DNA of 64,000 nucleotides from Planctomycetota bacterium (GTDB lineage Bacteria; Planctomycetota; Planctomycetia; Pirellulales; PNKZ01). Where the stretch lies: assembly GCA_018242585.1 (NCBI GenBank), contig JAFEBQ010000012.1:212563-276562 (forward strand). The letters run 5' to 3'. Below, piece by piece: positions 17,209-27,042 of the stretch (the stretch's first letter is position 1; every line of letters begins with the position of its first letter). The notes beneath the pieces are model-generated. The model saw only the letters and a program-made list of their open reading frames with translations, did not search any database and had not been told where the DNA came from. The position numbers were made by a program, and so were the translations under genes.

Positions 17209-18465
17209 GTGCGACTGAGTATTACCGTGCGGCTGAACATCGTGGCTTCGATCTTCGCGCTTGTCTTCGTCACGGCGGGCGCCTTGCCGGCTGCTGAACT
17301 GAATTGGCCGCGCTGGCGCGGACCGCAAGAAAACGGTCACACCACCGAAACCGGCTTCCCCAAGCAGTTCACAACGGCCGACGTTGAATGGAAGCTGAAG
17401 TTGCCCGGCATCGGCCAATCGTCGCCGATCCTGTGGGGAGACCAAATCTTCTTGACCGCGTCGCTCGAACGTGGCAAGGAACGAATCGTCCTCTGCGCCG
17501 ATCGCAACTCGCACCAGATCGTCTGGCAACACTCCGCCTGGACCGGCGCGCCCGAGGAGAGCCACAAAATGAACGGCTGGGCCTCGGCCACGTGCGTCAC
17601 CGACGGCAACGTGGTCGTGGCGTTCTTTGGCCGCGGTGGCCTGCACGCCTATGCGCTCGATGGCAAGCCATTGTGGTCGCGCGACCTGGGCAAGTTCGAA
17701 AGCCCGTGGGGCGTGGCCTCCTGCCCGATCATCGTCGGCGATCTGGTAATTCAGAATTGCGACGCCGACGCCGACGCTCACATCATCGCGCTCAACAAGA
17801 AAACTGGTAAACAGGTGTGGCGCACGCCGCGACCTGAGCATCGGGGCTGGAGCACGCCGGTTGTCGTTCGCGCCGGCGACCACGATGAACTGGTGGTGAA
17901 TGGCCATGCTGGCCCGATTGGTTATGATCCGAAGACCGGCAAAGAGCTTTGGAATTGCAAGAGCTTCAACGGTCGTGGTGAGCCGACCGTGACGCCGGCG
18001 GGCGACGTGCTGTGCGTGGTGAACGGACTGCCAGGCGACTTCTATGCGGTTCGGCCCGGTGGCAAAGGGGACGTGACGGCCACGCACATGGCCTGGCACA
18101 CGCCGCGCAAGGGTGGCCGCGATTGCCCCTCGCCAATCGTGATTGGCAATTACGTGCTCGTCTGCGACATGAAGGGGGTCGCCACTTGCTACGAGACGAC
18201 CAAGGGAAAGGAAGTCTGGAAGGAGAGGCTCGGCTCGAACTACTCGGCCTCGCCGATCGCGGCCGACGGGCTGGCCTACTTTGTCAGCGAAGATGGCGTA
18301 ACCAAGGTCATTCGCCCAGGCCCCAGCTTTGACCTGGTCGGTGAAGGAAAGCTTGACCCTGCCGACGACGAGCTCTTCCGCGCGTCGATCACGCCCAGCC
18401 AGGGGCAGTTGTTCATCCGCTCGGACCAGGTGCTGTACTGCGTCGGCAAGCGAAGCGAAAAGTAG
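17209..18465 (+). CDS. Exported PQQ-binding-like beta-propeller protein
   Basis: Secreted eight-blade-type propeller related to BamB and PQQ dehydrogenases. A GTG at 17209 has a GGAG site 9 bases upstream and gives a clean signal peptide (RLNIVASIFALVFVTAGALP-AAEL). An earlier in-frame GTG at 17155 lacks a good site. The mature protein opens NWPRWRGPQENGHTTETGFP, the hallmark of the planctomycete group. It has repeated blades such as IIALNKKTGKQVWRTP, IGYDPKTGKELWNC and ATCYETTKGKEVWKE. Whether it binds PQQ is unknown. The sulfatase gene follows after 35 bases. Confidence 0.87.
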   Translation: MRLSITVRLNIVASIFALVFVTAGALPAAELNWPRWRGPQENGHTTETGFPKQFTTADVEWKLKLPGIGQSSPILWGDQIFLTASLERGKERIVLCADRNSHQIVWQHSAWTGAPEESHKMNGWASATCVTDGNVVVAFFGRGGLHAYALDGKPLWSRDLGKFESPWGVASCPIIVGDLVIQNCDADADAHIIALNKKTGKQVWRTPRPEHRGWSTPVVVRAGDHDELVVNGHAGPIGYDPKTGKELWNCKSFNGRGEPTVTPAGDVLCVVNGLPGDFYAVRPGGKGDVTATHMAWHTPRKGGRDCPSPIVIGNYVLVCDMKGVATCYETTKGKEVWKERLGSNYSASPIAADGLAYFVSEDGVTKVIRPGPSFDLVGEGKLDPADDELFRASITPSQGQLFIRSDQVLYCVGKRSEK

Positions 18466-18500
18466 CATGCTCGCGGCCTTTTCGCTCACCCTCCCCCGCG

Positions 18501-19982
18501 ATGAGGATTCGCGTCATGACTGGTTCGTTGAGCATCACAAGATTTCTACGCCGATGTGCGCTGGCGGCCGCGGCGCTGCTGGTGACAACGAGCAACCTCC
18601 AGGCCGCCAAGCAGCCGAACATTCTGTTCTTGCTCTCTGACGATCACAGCGCGCCGTACCTGGGCTGTTATGGTTGCCCCGATGTGCGGACGCCGAATCT
18701 CGACCAGTTCGCGGCCGAAGGGTTGCGCTGCGATCGGATGTTCGTCACCTGTCCGCAATGCGTGCCGTCGCGGGCTTCGCTGATGACGGGGCAATCGCCC
18801 GTGGCGGTGCGGATGGTCCGGTTCACGTCGCCGCTGCCGGCGGGCGTGGCGGCGCTGCCTGACCTGTTACGCGACAAGGCGGGCTACTTCACCGGTGTCG
18901 GCGGTCGCAGCTACCACCTCGACGGCCCACCGGCCAATGGTCTTCACGCCGCGCCGGTGACGAATGAAGTGATGGAACGGCATCACCTCCGCACCTTCAC
19001 CGAGCGTGTCGACTATCACGAAGGCCCGCGCCCAGGCGGGTGGAAGAGTTTTGACGATCGGCTGACGGCGTTTCTCGATGCCGCGCCGGCCGACAAGCCT
19101 TGGTTCTTCTGGCTGGGGTTCAGCGATCCACACCATCCGTGGCAAGCCGAGGGGAAAGACAGCTCGCCCGACCCGGCCAAGATCACGTTGCCGCCACACT
19201 TGCCCGATTTGCCTGGCGTGCGCGGCGACTTGGCGCGTTACCTGGCCGAGATCGAGCACCTGGACGACGACGTGCAACGGGTGCTTGACGTGCTGGCGGC
19301 GCGCGGCTTTGCCGATAACACGCTGGTCGTGTTCATGGGTGACAATGGCATGGCCCTGCCTCGGGGTAAAGGAGCGCTGACCGATCCGGGCATCAACGTG
19401 CCGCTGTTGGTCCGCTGGCCGGGTGTGGTCAAGCCGAGCTCGAGTTCAAAAGAATTGATCTCGGGCGAGGACTTCGCACCGACAATCTTGCAAGCCGCCG
19501 GATTGACACCGCCCAAGGAGATGAGCGGTGTGAGTTACTTGCCCCTGTTGCGTGGCGAAGCGCACGAGCCACGGAAGTACGTCTTTGCCGAGCGCGGCCC
19601 GCACGGTGGCGACGGCGCGATGAAGCCCGATATCCTGGCGGCGACGTTCGACTTGGCGAGGTGCGTGCGTTCGGACAAGTACAAACTGATTTATAATTGC
19701 ACACCGCACCAGGCCGTCGCCCCGGTCGACAGCCAACGCGACCCAGGCTGGCAAGAGATTCTAAAGGCGCACGCCGACAAGACATTGCCCGGGGTGTTCG
19801 AGCGCGTCTACTTCACATTGCCGCGAGCGACTTTCGAGTTGTACGACCTGGATGCCGACCCCGGCGAGCTGAGCAACCTGGCCGGCAACGCCGAAGTCCG
19901 CGAGGTGGAACTGGAACTAAAGCGCGCGCTGGCCGAGAAGATGATCCTCGACTGGGACTTCTTGCCGCTACCGGTTCGGTGA
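18501..19982 (+). CDS. Type I sulfatase (formylglycine-dependent), exported
   Basis: 493 residues with a signal peptide (FLRRCALAAAALLVTTSNLQ-AA). The metal site begins NILFLLSDDHSAPYLGCYG. The CxPSR signature is CVPSRASLMTG, whose Cys is converted to formylglycine. Other family blocks are DKPWFFWLGFSDPHHPW and VVFMGDNGMALPRGKGALTD (a second metal ligand). The C-terminal part ends ELYDLDADPGELSNLAG, as in N-sulfoglucosamine sulfohydrolase-like enzymes. Substrate (sulfated polysaccharide) is inferred. A second ATG 15 bases downstream is also possible. A maturase gene is not in the window. Confidence 0.93.
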   Translation: MRIRVMTGSLSITRFLRRCALAAAALLVTTSNLQAAKQPNILFLLSDDHSAPYLGCYGCPDVRTPNLDQFAAEGLRCDRMFVTCPQCVPSRASLMTGQSPVAVRMVRFTSPLPAGVAALPDLLRDKAGYFTGVGGRSYHLDGPPANGLHAAPVTNEVMERHHLRTFTERVDYHEGPRPGGWKSFDDRLTAFLDAAPADKPWFFWLGFSDPHHPWQAEGKDSSPDPAKITLPPHLPDLPGVRGDLARYLAEIEHLDDDVQRVLDVLAARGFADNTLVVFMGDNGMALPRGKGALTDPGINVPLLVRWPGVVKPSSSSKELISGEDFAPTILQAAGLTPPKEMSGVSYLPLLRGEAHEPRKYVFAERGPHGGDGAMKPDILAATFDLARCVRSDKYKLIYNCTPHQAVAPVDSQRDPGWQEILKAHADKTLPGVFERVYFTLPRATFELYDLDADPGELSNLAGNAEVREVELELKRALAEKMILDWDFLPLPVR

Positions 19983-20407
19983 ATAGGACTTTGCCACGGA
20001 GGCACTGTGACACGGAGGTTGGCACGGAGAGTGGATTGAGAAAGGGGGGCAGCCTTTTGAAGTGCGCTTACCGAAACAGATAGGTTCTTGCCGAACGCGA
20101 TCACGTGGCGGCGTTATTTGGCGAGTTGGAAGGAGCCATTCTCCGGCGATTCGCATTAGCGGTGGCACTGCCAGCATTTCTCAGCGGAATTACAGCTCTT
20201 TGATTTCTTTCTGGCTAGGGCCACCCCCAGTTAGTGGCAAATCACTGCCAGGCAACCACTTAGATTACAAACGGGCGGTTTTCTCTTGTCGAAATAATTA
20301 CAGATGCGTAATATTCAGGCTGGAAACTTACGATAATGTAATCATCGCCGGAGCGTCGATGGAACGCCGCTCATAGCCCGCACGCCATCTCGGAAAGGAC
20401 CGCTGTC
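19983..20407. other. Gap with cacggag direct repeats upstream of a small conserved gene
   Basis: No gene is supported. Bases 19993-20032 contain three spaced copies of cacggag. The interval 20180-20345 is A/T-richer than its flanks and may contain the promoter of the following gene, but no well-spaced box pair is called. Confidence 0.45.
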
Positions 20408-20653
20408 ATGGAACGCCTGAAGCCATTTGAACTGTTGGAAGATTTGCAACCGGGCCGCTCGGCCAAGGCCGTGCTGTTGCAGTGGGACGGCCAGAAGTAC
20501 GCCCGCTCGAACCAGAAAGTCGAGTTGCACGAGTTCGTCGGCACCCACGGCGACCGCGGCGACCGCGGTTACTGCTTCTACTCGGAAGACTCGGGACGCT
20601 GGGAAGCCGCCAGCGGCTTGTTCGAGCAAGTTGCTGGCTGGTTGCCGACCTAG
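20408..20653 (+). CDS. Small hypothetical protein
   Basis: 81 residues, soluble and acidic, starting MERLKPFELLEDLQPGRSAK and containing VELHEFVGTHGDRGDRGYCF, ending LFEQVAGWLPT. The ATG has an AGGA site (gaaaggaccgctgtc). I recall similar short proteins in Pirellulales, with no assigned function. No transmembrane or catalytic motif is visible. It stands alone between two gaps. Confidence 0.65.
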   Translation: MERLKPFELLEDLQPGRSAKAVLLQWDGQKYARSNQKVELHEFVGTHGDRGDRGYCFYSEDSGRWEAASGLFEQVAGWLPT

Positions 20654-20941
20654 CAGCCAAAAAGTTGCTGGTTGCCAGTTCCTAGTTGCGAATGATTTAC
20701 GTCGCTCGTTAGCCGCTACGTTCCAGCGGCGTTTGAAGCGTGTTGGTGCAGGATGCTTCAAGCGGTGACCCATGTCACCGGCTAACGGGCGCTCATTTTG
20801 GTGCCGATTCGCTCTCCTCGTTCGGCAGTCGCGCGATTGGCTTGCGACCGATTGCATCGCGCGACGCGGCGGTTGATAATCGACGCGGTTCGACTTACCC
20901 GCGTCTCCATCCCGCCCCTTGCTCTCGCCGAAGGTCAATCG

Positions 20942-22387
20942 ATGCGTTATCTCGTTGCCACGTACGTTGCCGCGCTCGTTACATGTTCGTTGCTCGCGTC
21001 AACCGCGATTGCCGCTGAACCAGCCCAGCAGTTCCGCGCCGGCGCCGCCACCAGCAACATCACACCATTGCTTGGCGAGCCGATTGTCGGCGGCTTTTCG
21101 CCGTTTCCGTCCAAGCACATTCACGACGAGCTGCACGCCCGCTGCCTGGTGCTGGACGACGGCGCGACGCGCATCGGGATCGTGGTCTGTGACAACCTGG
21201 GATTGAATCGCGAGATTTGCGATGCCGCGAAAAAGCTGGCGTCGACCGCGACGGGCATTCCGACGAATCGGATCCTGATCTCGGCCACTCACACGCACAG
21301 CGGCCCGCCCGCGCGCGGCTCGCGACTGCTCGAGCCGAATCAGCCGCTGACCGATTACCAGCAACTGTTGATTCGCCGCATTGCCGACGGACTGACGCGG
21401 GCGAACAACAACTTGGAGCCGGCCCGAGTCGGCTGGGGCGCTGGTAGTGAACCTTCGCAAGTGTTCAATCGGCGCTGGCGGATGAAGACGGCCAGCGACA
21501 TGGAAAACCCATTCGGCGGCGTCGACCAGGTGCGAATGAACCCGCCCGGCGGCAGCCCGAACCTGATCGAACCGGCCGGGCCGACCGATCCCCAGATTTC
21601 GTTCTTGTCGGTGCAAAGCGTCGATGGCCGGCCGATCTCGCTGGTGGCGAACTATTCGCTGCATTACGTGGGCGGCGTCGGCGACGGCCACGTCTCGGCC
21701 GACTATTTCGGCGTGTTCGCCCAGCGGATGACCGAACTGTTCGACGCCGGACGACAAGGCCGACCGTTCGTCGCCATGCTGAGCAACGGGACCAGCGGCG
21801 ATATCAACAACATCAACTTCCGCCAGCCGCGCGGCCGCCAGGCCCCCTATGAACAAATGCAGCGGGTGGCGAACATGGTGGCGGCCGAGACGTTCCGCGC
21901 GCACCAGGCGATTGAGTTCAAGCCGCAGGTCTCGATCTCGATGCTCCAGCGCGAGCTAACGCTGGCCACGCGGCGGCCGACGACCGAGCAACTGGAGCGG
22001 GCCAAAAAGCTGGTCAGCGGCGAGCAGAAGCCGAGCCACAAGCTCGACGTGGTCTACGCCAACCGGACGATCGATCTGGCCGACGCGCCGGCCGAAGTGA
22101 CGATCGTGTTGCAGGCGATTCGGATCGGCGATCTGACCATCGTGACCAGCCCGTTCGAGACCTTCGCCGAAACCGGGCTGGAACTGAAGCAGCGCAGCCC
22201 CTTCCCGCGGACGTTCACGATCGAACTGGCCAACGGCAGTTACGGGTACTTGCCCACGCCCGAGCAGCACCGACTGGGCGGCTATGAAACGTGGCTCGGC
22301 ACGAACCGGGTCGAAGTCAACGCTTCGCGCAAGCTGACCGATACGCTGGTGGGGATGCTTGAGGAACTGCGGTCGGAAGGAAAGTAG
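20942..22387 (+). CDS. Neutral/alkaline ceramidase-like exported protein
   Basis: 481 residues from the ATG at 20942, which starts a clear signal peptide (MRYLVATYVAALVTCSLLAS, cleavage near AIA-AE). The N-terminal domain has AGAATSNITPLLGEPIVGGF and the zinc-site block ILISATHTHSGPPARGS, diagnostic of the non-lysosomal ceramidase N-domain family. Planctomycetes have many such proteins and few are thought to be true ceramidases, so the substrate is open. The following repeats (22388-22476) may terminate it. Confidence 0.88.
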   Translation: MRYLVATYVAALVTCSLLASTAIAAEPAQQFRAGAATSNITPLLGEPIVGGFSPFPSKHIHDELHARCLVLDDGATRIGIVVCDNLGLNREICDAAKKLASTATGIPTNRILISATHTHSGPPARGSRLLEPNQPLTDYQQLLIRRIADGLTRANNNLEPARVGWGAGSEPSQVFNRRWRMKTASDMENPFGGVDQVRMNPPGGSPNLIEPAGPTDPQISFLSVQSVDGRPISLVANYSLHYVGGVGDGHVSADYFGVFAQRMTELFDAGRQGRPFVAMLSNGTSGDINNINFRQPRGRQAPYEQMQRVANMVAAETFRAHQAIEFKPQVSISMLQRELTLATRRPTTEQLERAKKLVSGEQKPSHKLDVVYANRTIDLADAPAEVTIVLQAIRIGDLTIVTSPFETFAETGLELKQRSPFPRTFTIELANGSYGYLPTPEQHRLGGYETWLGTNRVEVNASRKLTDTLVGMLEELRSEGK

Positions 22388-22476
22388 GAAATGATGAATG
22401 CTGAGTGATGAGTGATGAATCGGAATGCGGCAGGCAGCTTGCCGCCTTACTCATCATTCAGCACTCAGCATTTCCC
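22388..22476. repeat. Long imperfect palindrome after the ceramidase-like gene
   Basis: The left arm (aaatgatgaatgctgagtga...) and right arm (...actcatcattcagcactcagcattt) are near-perfect reverse complements of about 26 bases. They enclose a second hairpin gcggcaggcagcttgccgc. The RNA would fold as one long stem-loop; a terminator or REP-like role is possible. Confidence 0.8.
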
Positions 22477-22704
22477 TAGCCCCTCTTCCCATGCCCCTCC
22501 AACGCTTTCTCGACGCCCAGGCTTCCTCGTACGACACGGCGTTGTCCGCGCAACAAACACCAAAGTCTGACGACTTCGGCTACATTCGGCGCACAAGCGA
22601 ACATCGCCACGACCCTGGTTGGCAATGGGTTCGCGGCGCCGCTAGAATGCCCGCGCGTGCCAATGGTCCGAGTCACTGTGACACACAACACCGGGGGGCA
22701 AATC

Positions 22705-23808
22705 ATGTGGGTCTGGCGTCGTTCGCGTCGTCGCGGGAATGCCGCGGTTCAGCTAATGTTTGCGGTCGCCATCGTGGCCTTGCTGGTGACGATGGGCCTG
22801 CGCGGCGTGATGAAAGCCCGCGAAACGGCACGCAGGCTGCGCTGCTCGCAGCAAATGCGCGACTTGTCGATGGCAACATTGCAATATGAAATTGACCGGC
22901 GCTCGTTTCAGGGCTATCGCAATGTTCTGCTGATGACGAACAACGAGCCCTACCGAAACACGGCCGGTGAAGGGGGCGTCAGTTGGCTGGTGCCGCTATT
23001 GCCGTACCTGGACTTCGCAACCGTCTACGACACGTATCGCACGCCGGGCCAAGGGGCCGCGGCCGAGAAGATCGTGATCGAAAACCTGACCTGCCCCAGT
23101 GACGTGCCGAGCGAGTTGGGACGCCCTTGGCTGGCCTATGTGGTGAACACCGGCTGTATTGACGCCAAGGGCGTAGCGCGGAGCGAGAACTCGATGGGGC
23201 TGCCGCGCGACTGGCCGGCCAACGGCGTGTTCTTCGACCGCTACACGGGCAATCCAACGTCCCAGACCAGCAAGGAGCGCGAAGCCGGGGCCAAACTCGA
23301 CAAGGTTCCCGTCGTCGCGCAGGCGACCGGTTGGATTAACGCGCGCGACGGCATAACTCAAACCTTGCTGTTCTCCGAGAACCTGGATCACGGGCTGATG
23401 ACCGACGTTCACGAAGCGCCGCTGGGGATGATCTGGGACATTGCGTCCCAGGTAGCCGGAAATGTTGATGAAGTTCTCCCGGGCGGCCCACCACCGGTGG
23501 CAATTCCGAGCAAGAAGTCCTACCGGATCAATTCGCGCCATCTGGCCAAGCAGGTCCAGGCCGCCGCGAAACCAGAGATCAACAAGCCAACGTACGATTA
23601 CAGCCGGCCGTCGTCCGTACACCAGGGAGGGGTGAACGTGGCGTTCTGCGACGGGCACGTCGGCTTCTTGAGCAACGATTTTGAATACTTCGTCTATTGC
23701 TTGCTGATGTCGGCCGACGGCAAGAACGTGCGCAAGCCCGGGGAAATCCAGAAGCGCGAGAACAACTGGTTCAAGCTGCCGATCGAGGATGCGTGGCTGG
23801 GAGAGTAA
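22705..23808 (+). CDS. DUF1559 family protein with atypical N-terminal segment
   Basis: 367 residues from the ATG at 22705, which has a strong GGGGGG-type site 7 bases upstream; an in-frame ATG at 22657 is weaker. The C-terminal block VHQGGVNVAFCDGHVGFLSN is the H-x9-DG motif of DUF1559, a planctomycete family of pilin-like secreted proteins. The usual N-terminal prepilin motif (GFTLVELLVVIAI) is replaced by GNAAVQLMFAVAIVALLVTM, so it has a hydrophobic helix but no canonical methylation site. Function unknown. Confidence 0.85.
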   Translation: MWVWRRSRRRGNAAVQLMFAVAIVALLVTMGLRGVMKARETARRLRCSQQMRDLSMATLQYEIDRRSFQGYRNVLLMTNNEPYRNTAGEGGVSWLVPLLPYLDFATVYDTYRTPGQGAAAEKIVIENLTCPSDVPSELGRPWLAYVVNTGCIDAKGVARSENSMGLPRDWPANGVFFDRYTGNPTSQTSKEREAGAKLDKVPVVAQATGWINARDGITQTLLFSENLDHGLMTDVHEAPLGMIWDIASQVAGNVDEVLPGGPPPVAIPSKKSYRINSRHLAKQVQAAAKPEINKPTYDYSRPSSVHQGGVNVAFCDGHVGFLSNDFEYFVYCLLMSADGKNVRKPGEIQKRENNWFKLPIEDAWLGE

Positions 23809-23852
23809 CGATTATTTCCCCAAGCGTTGCCGTTCGGCAATCCACGCAATGA

Positions 23853-26009
23853 CTACTTGCCGCCGACCGGGACCGGCGCAGGCGTGGCCCCTAGCGCTGG
23901 ATCGTTCCACTCGATCTTGCAGTTCGGCAAGGCCTTGTGCAGCACGGCAACACTGGCGGCCGTGACTTGCGTGTTCACGATGCTCAGTCGTTTCAGGCTG
24001 GGCATGTTGGTCAGCAGCAAAATGTCGGATACCTGGGTGCCATTGCAAAGCAAAGCCGTCAATTCCATCCCCTGCAGCGGAGCAAGGTCCGTAACCTTCG
24101 TGTGGTAAACATGCAGATCGGTCAGCGGCATCCCTTGCAAAGGGGACAAGTCGGCAACACGATTGGCGCCACAATTCAAAAAGGTCAACCGCAATCCTTG
24201 CAGGGGGGACAGATCGGCCAGTCGCCCCCGGCCGGTCCTGCTGCCATAACAGCCGAGACCTTTCAGTTCGCGCAGCCCCCTCACCGGCGAAATGTCAGAC
24301 ACGTTGTCGGTCGAGAACCCGACCGCCGCGACCACGCCGTGCTCGATCACGGGAGGTCCAATGCCGTTGAGCCCTGTCAGCTTGCCATCAAAGCTGGGGT
24401 TCAATTCCATCAGCTTCTTGCTGACGGCTTCGATCTGCTGTTCGGGCGCTAGTTTCGCGGTCACGGCTTCCCAATTCTTGAAGGCTGGTGACTGGTAGGT
24501 GGTGATGCGATTGCCGGTTCCCTTCGCCACGTCAGCCACCAACTCGCAGGCCGGCGTGGGCTCCCCTTCGACAGGGCCGGGCTGAGCGGGTGCTTTTTCG
24601 CCGCTGTCGGGGGCGACACGTGCGACTTCGCTTCCCTGGTCGCCTTGATTGATCCGCCAGACGCCGAATGCAATGACCAGACATGCGGCCACACCGGCGG
24701 CGATCAACACCTTGGTGTTCTTCCCCGGGGAGGTATTGCCGCCAGCCGTAGCGACACACGACTGATCGCGCTGGACTGCGAACTGGCTGTGGGGGTCGGT
24801 ATCCATCTCGGGCGAAAGATGCGAAACCGTCTTGTCGTGCGGGCTTTTGAGATCTTGCGACCCCGACGCCGTGCGCGCGCCGCTTTTCACGCCGCTGGCC
24901 GTCGTGGCGGACGTTGCCCCAACTGCGGAAGCACCCAGCGCCGACAAGCCGCCGTGCGAAAATGAGCCGCTGCCGCTCAGCGTAGCGTTCCCCTCCGGGT
25001 GACGAAACGCTTCAAATGCCGCCACTACTTCACCGGCCGTCTGAAACCGATCTTCGGGCCGCTTGGCGACCATCTTCTGGAACAGGCGATCCAACTCGAC
25101 GGGTACATCCGCGCGCTTGGCACCCAAGGAAGGAATCGGATCGTTCGCGTGGCCCAGAATCTTCTGCACCGCCGACACGCCGCCATAAACACTTTCGCCT
25201 GTCAGCAAGCGGTAGAGCGAGCAACCCAGGCTGTAGATATCGCTGCGCGCGTCGGCGCGACGCGTATCGCTGGCCTGTTCCGGGGCCATATAGTCGACCG
25301 TCCCAATCACCGTGCCAGAGTTCGTCAGTTGATAGTCCGCAGCACTGGCCCCTTCGATGCGCGCCAGCCCCATGTCGAGAATCTTGACCGTCCCCTCGCG
25401 GTCGACCAGCAAGTTTGCCGGCTTGATGTCGCGGTGAACGATCCCCTTGCCGTGGGCATAAGCCAAGCCGCGGGCGGCTTGGATGATACAATCGACGGCT
25501 TCGTCCAGGGGAAATGGGCCGCGCTCCTTGGACGCCGCCGAGAGATCCTGTCCGTCGACGTACTCCATGACCAGGTAATGCACCCCCTTGCACTCGTCGG
25601 CATCGTCGGCATGCACGATGTTGGGATGCGCCAGCCGCGCGGCCGCTTCGACTTCGCGCTGGAAACGGCGAATGGCGTCTTTGTCTTTGCTCAGCGTGGC
25701 GGGCAGCAGCTTGATCGCGACCAGGCGCTTCAGCTTGCGATGACGCGCCTGGTAAACCTGCCCCATGCCGCCGGCGCCAATCTTGTCGAGCAGGACGTAT
25801 TGATTGAGGACCAGCGACTGGGCACGGCCGGCCAGGATTTGCTGGGCCTGAAAATCGGTGAGGACGCCCCGTTCGACCAGCAGCCTGGCCAGCGTGTCGG
25901 CATCTCGCGGCGCGGCGACGAGCGAGTCCCAAATCGCCTGCGACTCATCGGCGGGCAGAATGCCCGAGTCAACAAAGGCCTTGCCCAGTTGTTCCGCCGT
26001 CAACGCCAT
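23853..26009 (-). CDS. Membrane Ser/Thr protein kinase with C-terminal leucine-rich-like repeats
   Basis: 718 residues. A planctomycete N-terminal segment (residues 1-65, [20 protein letters not shown]) precedes a Hanks-type kinase: [13 protein letters not shown] (Gly loop), VAIKLLPA (Lys), [10 protein letters not shown] (catalytic loop), DMGLARI (DMG in place of DFG) and MAPEQ. One transmembrane helix lies near residue 435-455 ([20 protein letters not shown]). Outside it the C-terminal domain has short repeats such as [32 protein letters not shown] and [16 protein letters not shown]. The layout suggests an extracytoplasmic sensor and cytoplasmic kinase. It stands alone. Confidence 0.93.
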   Translation of the reverse strand: MALTAEQLGKAFVDSGILPADESQAIWDSLVAAPRDADTLARLLVERGVLTDFQAQQILAGRAQSLVLNQYVLLDKIGAGGMGQVYQARHRKLKRLVAIKLLPATLSKDKDAIRRFQREVEAAARLAHPNIVHADDADECKGVHYLVMEYVDGQDLSAASKERGPFPLDEAVDCIIQAARGLAYAHGKGIVHRDIKPANLLVDREGTVKILDMGLARIEGASAADYQLTNSGTVIGTVDYMAPEQASDTRRADARSDIYSLGCSLYRLLTGESVYGGVSAVQKILGHANDPIPSLGAKRADVPVELDRLFQKMVAKRPEDRFQTAGEVVAAFEAFRHPEGNATLSGSGSFSHGGLSALGASAVGATSATTASGVKSGARTASGSQDLKSPHDKTVSHLSPEMDTDPHSQFAVQRDQSCVATAGGNTSPGKNTKVLIAAGVAACLVIAFGVWRINQGDQGSEVARVAPDSGEKAPAQPGPVEGEPTPACELVADVAKGTGNRITTYQSPAFKNWEAVTAKLAPEQQIEAVSKKLMELNPSFDGKLTGLNGIGPPVIEHGVVAAVGFSTDNVSDISPVRGLRELKGLGCYGSRTGRGRLADLSPLQGLRLTFLNCGANRVADLSPLQGMPLTDLHVYHTKVTDLAPLQGMELTALLCNGTQVSDILLLTNMPSLKRLSIVNTQVTAASVAVLHKALPNCKIEWNDPALGATPAPVPVGGK

Positions 26010-26148
26010 CGCGCCTCCCCCTCTCGAGCAGTCATTCGATCATAGCCAACGGGGGTGGGCTTTGGAACCTTTGACGAAATAGGCGATTGCCCTTAGCGGG
26101 CGACGGATTAGCGACCTTTGTCAGGTACGGGTTATCTGACACCAGAGA

Positions 26149-26622
26149 CTAACTCACGAGTATCGACTTCACTACACCCGCGAAAACAATCAACGCGAGA
26201 AGACCTACCATGAGCCACAGGAATACTCTGAACCAGTCGCGCGGCGGTGCCGGCCGCTTGTCGGCGCGAAGCCGGTTCATGTAAAGCTGCAGGTCTTCGC
26301 CCGTTTCTGTCCAGTTGCATTGGCCCAACGGAACATGCGTTTGGCATCCGCAGCAGTACGTGTTGTCCGACATATATAGAAACGGATTGGCGAGATAGCT
26401 GCGAACAATCTTCTCGGGCATGACGGTCTGCACACCGCAGCTTCGATGCACATACACGGTCGGGACGCCCGACAAATCACCTGCAACTTGCTCCTCATGG
26501 GGTAACGAAACGTAGTCGGTATGCTGTCCATCGGATCGCAACTTGAGGTGCTGTGCTTGATGAGCAGGAAACGCGGACTCATCAAAATCGAGGTGACAAA
26601 ATGGACAACGGATGGTGGCCAT
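26149..26622 (-). CDS. Zinc-finger-like membrane-anchored hypothetical protein
   Basis: 157 residues. It opens MATIRCPFCHLDFDESAFPA followed by H-x3-H, a C2H2-like zinc motif, and has a second Cys cluster YCCGCQTHVPLGQC (residues about 88-102). A single C-terminal transmembrane helix (FRVFLWLMVGLLALIVFAGV) would place the zinc part in the cytoplasm. Function not recognised. It is the last chromosomal gene left of the integrated element. Confidence 0.65.
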   Translation of the reverse strand: MATIRCPFCHLDFDESAFPAHQAQHLKLRSDGQHTDYVSLPHEEQVAGDLSGVPTVYVHRSCGVQTVMPEKIVRSYLANPFLYMSDNTYCCGCQTHVPLGQCNWTETGEDLQLYMNRLRADKRPAPPRDWFRVFLWLMVGLLALIVFAGVVKSILVS

Positions 26623-26686
26623 GAGCGATCCTTAAGTTCTGGCAGGTGAGCAACCCTATCTGACTTCTGAAAAGAACTCGGCGCAC

Positions 26687-26725
26687 AAAAAAAGCCGGCG
26701 TCGAGATTGTGCTCGACGCCGGCTT
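26687..26725 (-). terminator. Original tRNA-Phe terminator, now at the left junction
   Basis: Perfect 14-bp stem aagccggcgtcgag/ctcgacgccggctt (26692-26705, 26712-26725), followed on the minus strand by a T run (26693-26687). It lies 8 bases from the tRNA-Phe remnant and would have ended the uninterrupted tRNA transcript. Confidence 0.78.
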
Positions 26726-26733
26726 CTATTCTA

Positions 26734-26779
26734 AGTGGTTGGGGCCGGGATTGAACCGGCGACACATGGATTTTCAGTC
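26734..26779 (-). repeat. attL: tRNA-Phe 3' remnant (46-bp core)
   Basis: Perfect copy of 40944-40989. It contains the tRNA-Phe acceptor 3' strand, T arm, variable loop and the anticodon loop up to the GAA anticodon, then diverges. The 5' half of the tRNA is absent, so it is not a functional tRNA but the original 3' end displaced by integration. Confidence 0.93.
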
Positions 26780-26868
26780 TCGACTGAGGGCTACGCCATA
26801 CGGCGCCAGGACTACGCTTACCGCTTTGGTCAGCCAACACTTGCGCCGTATGGCCGTAGTCGACTGAA
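26773..26868. repeat. Inverted repeat overlapping the left att core
   Basis: TTCAGTC (26773-26779, the end of the core), CTACG (26791-26795) and CCATACGGCGC (26796-26806) are mirrored by GCGCCGTATGG (26843-26853), CGTAG (26855-26859) and GACTGAA (26862-26868). It may bind integrase or excisionase. Confidence 0.6.
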
Positions 26869-27042
26869 GAGTTCATGTAACCCTCAAACGAGAGGGACCA
26901 ATGCGGGAAGCATGCGGGACAGGATACCGCAAAGCTTTGGTCCCTATCTCTCTCTAAAACTTTCGCCCTTGCCTCTTTTTTCTCACTGCCTAGGGTTGGA
27001 ATTGTGCGAATGATAATTTCGCAATGAGAACGAGGCGCGGTC

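Noticed and set aside
26734..26779. Second tRNA-Phe gene
   Set aside because: Only the 3' part (from the anticodon loop on) is present; it is the left attachment site.
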